64,000 nucleotides of DNA from Phoronis australis (Eukaryota > Phoronida > Phoronidae). Location of the stretch: the NCBI GenBank assembly GCA_002633005.1, contig NMRA01000213.1, positions 236,580 through 300,579 of the forward strand. The letters are read 5' to 3'. How positions within the stretch are numbered: position 1 is the first letter of the stretch; each line of letters starts with the position of its first letter. A program made the translations under genes and the position numbers. Positions 63,696 to 64,000 of the stretch are shown in pieces. The notes beneath the pieces were generated by a model. The model made no database searches. It was not told the origin of the DNA and saw only the letters and a program-made list of their open reading frames with translations.

Positions 63696-64000
63696 TGCGT
63701 GCGTTTGCGTGTGTTTCTACTGTTTCGTATTGCTTCTACGATAAGTCGTTTGCCCAATGTTTACTTGGTCCCAAGATGTATTAGTTCGATTTCCGAGCAG
63801 TAAATTTATGTACAGCATTTACCTAAAGTCATAAAAAAGTTTTACCTCGTAAAAGAATCCATTACTTAGTGTTACCAACAGTGCACTTTCCATATGTCCA
63901 GGTCTTAGCGGTACTGTCCTACGTTTGAATGATTTCTCCCGCCACACCATCAAAATGTCTCGTTTTCTACACCTTGCGAAATTGACTTACACCGCTACAA
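62596..64000. other. Non-coding stretch with a GT/GTGC microsatellite
   Basis: Nothing but the simple repeat at 63661-63710 is recognisable. Confidence 0.5.
63661..63710. repeat. (GT)n/(GTGC)n microsatellite
   Basis: GT units followed by about seven GTGC/GTGCGT units. Confidence 0.95.

Overview
This is AT-rich animal (metazoan) DNA with long introns, sparse coding sequence and many old transposable-element fragments. The only confidently recognised host gene is a LIM-homeobox gene of the Islet (Isl1/2) family on the minus strand. Two of its exons are visible: the LIM1 exon at 12993-13182 and the LIM2 exon at 2826-3109. They are about 9.9 kb apart and join in phase (GTG-AG | A-TTA, giving V-R-L). 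The homeodomain exon is not in the window and should lie to the left. The first coding exon, to the right of 13182, could not be identified. The protein sequence and the repeat types suggest an invertebrate deuterostome (hemichordate, echinoderm or cephalochordate), but the species cannot be named from the sequence alone.

Layout. 1-13 kb holds Islet introns and exons with few recognisable transposons, plus homeodomain-site-rich stretches (about 8.34-8.76 kb and 12.19-12.31 kb) that are candidate enhancers. 13-25 kb is mostly non-coding, with one unrecognised 160-codon ORF (21.5-22.0 kb, minus) and a sequencing gap in a minisatellite (23.79-23.90 kb). From 25 kb on the window is a transposon graveyard. 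It contains: a LINE of the restriction-like-endonuclease type on the minus strand (about 32.85 to 27.23 kb), split by a 2.7 kb insertion that carries a tRNA-derived SINE and a THAP-domain fragment; a second SINE copy at 33.3 kb; three copies of a short inverted-repeat element with GCATGCG-type termini; LINE fragments at 38.8-41.9 kb holding two elements, each flanked by TTAA; an L1/Tx1-like LINE 3' end (43.6-44.6 kb, minus); a broken reverse transcriptase (45.1-46.2 kb, plus); and a Penelope-like fragment (52.9-53.6 kb, plus).

Other structures: a 118-bp perfect inverted repeat at 52.35-52.60 kb; a perfect 101-bp tandem duplication at 51.6 kb; a 150-bp direct duplication ending in an N at 56.65/57.11 kb; a recurring GGGGTACGTACACTAC motif at 48.3-49.2 kb; and a tandem array (58.5-60.3 kb) whose roughly 400-440 bp units carry nuclear-receptor DR1-type motifs.

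No genes work together here in an operon sense. The biology is one developmental transcription-factor gene in large introns, with possible cis-regulatory DNA, next to layered, mostly dead mobile elements. All family calls are from reading motifs; no database search was possible.
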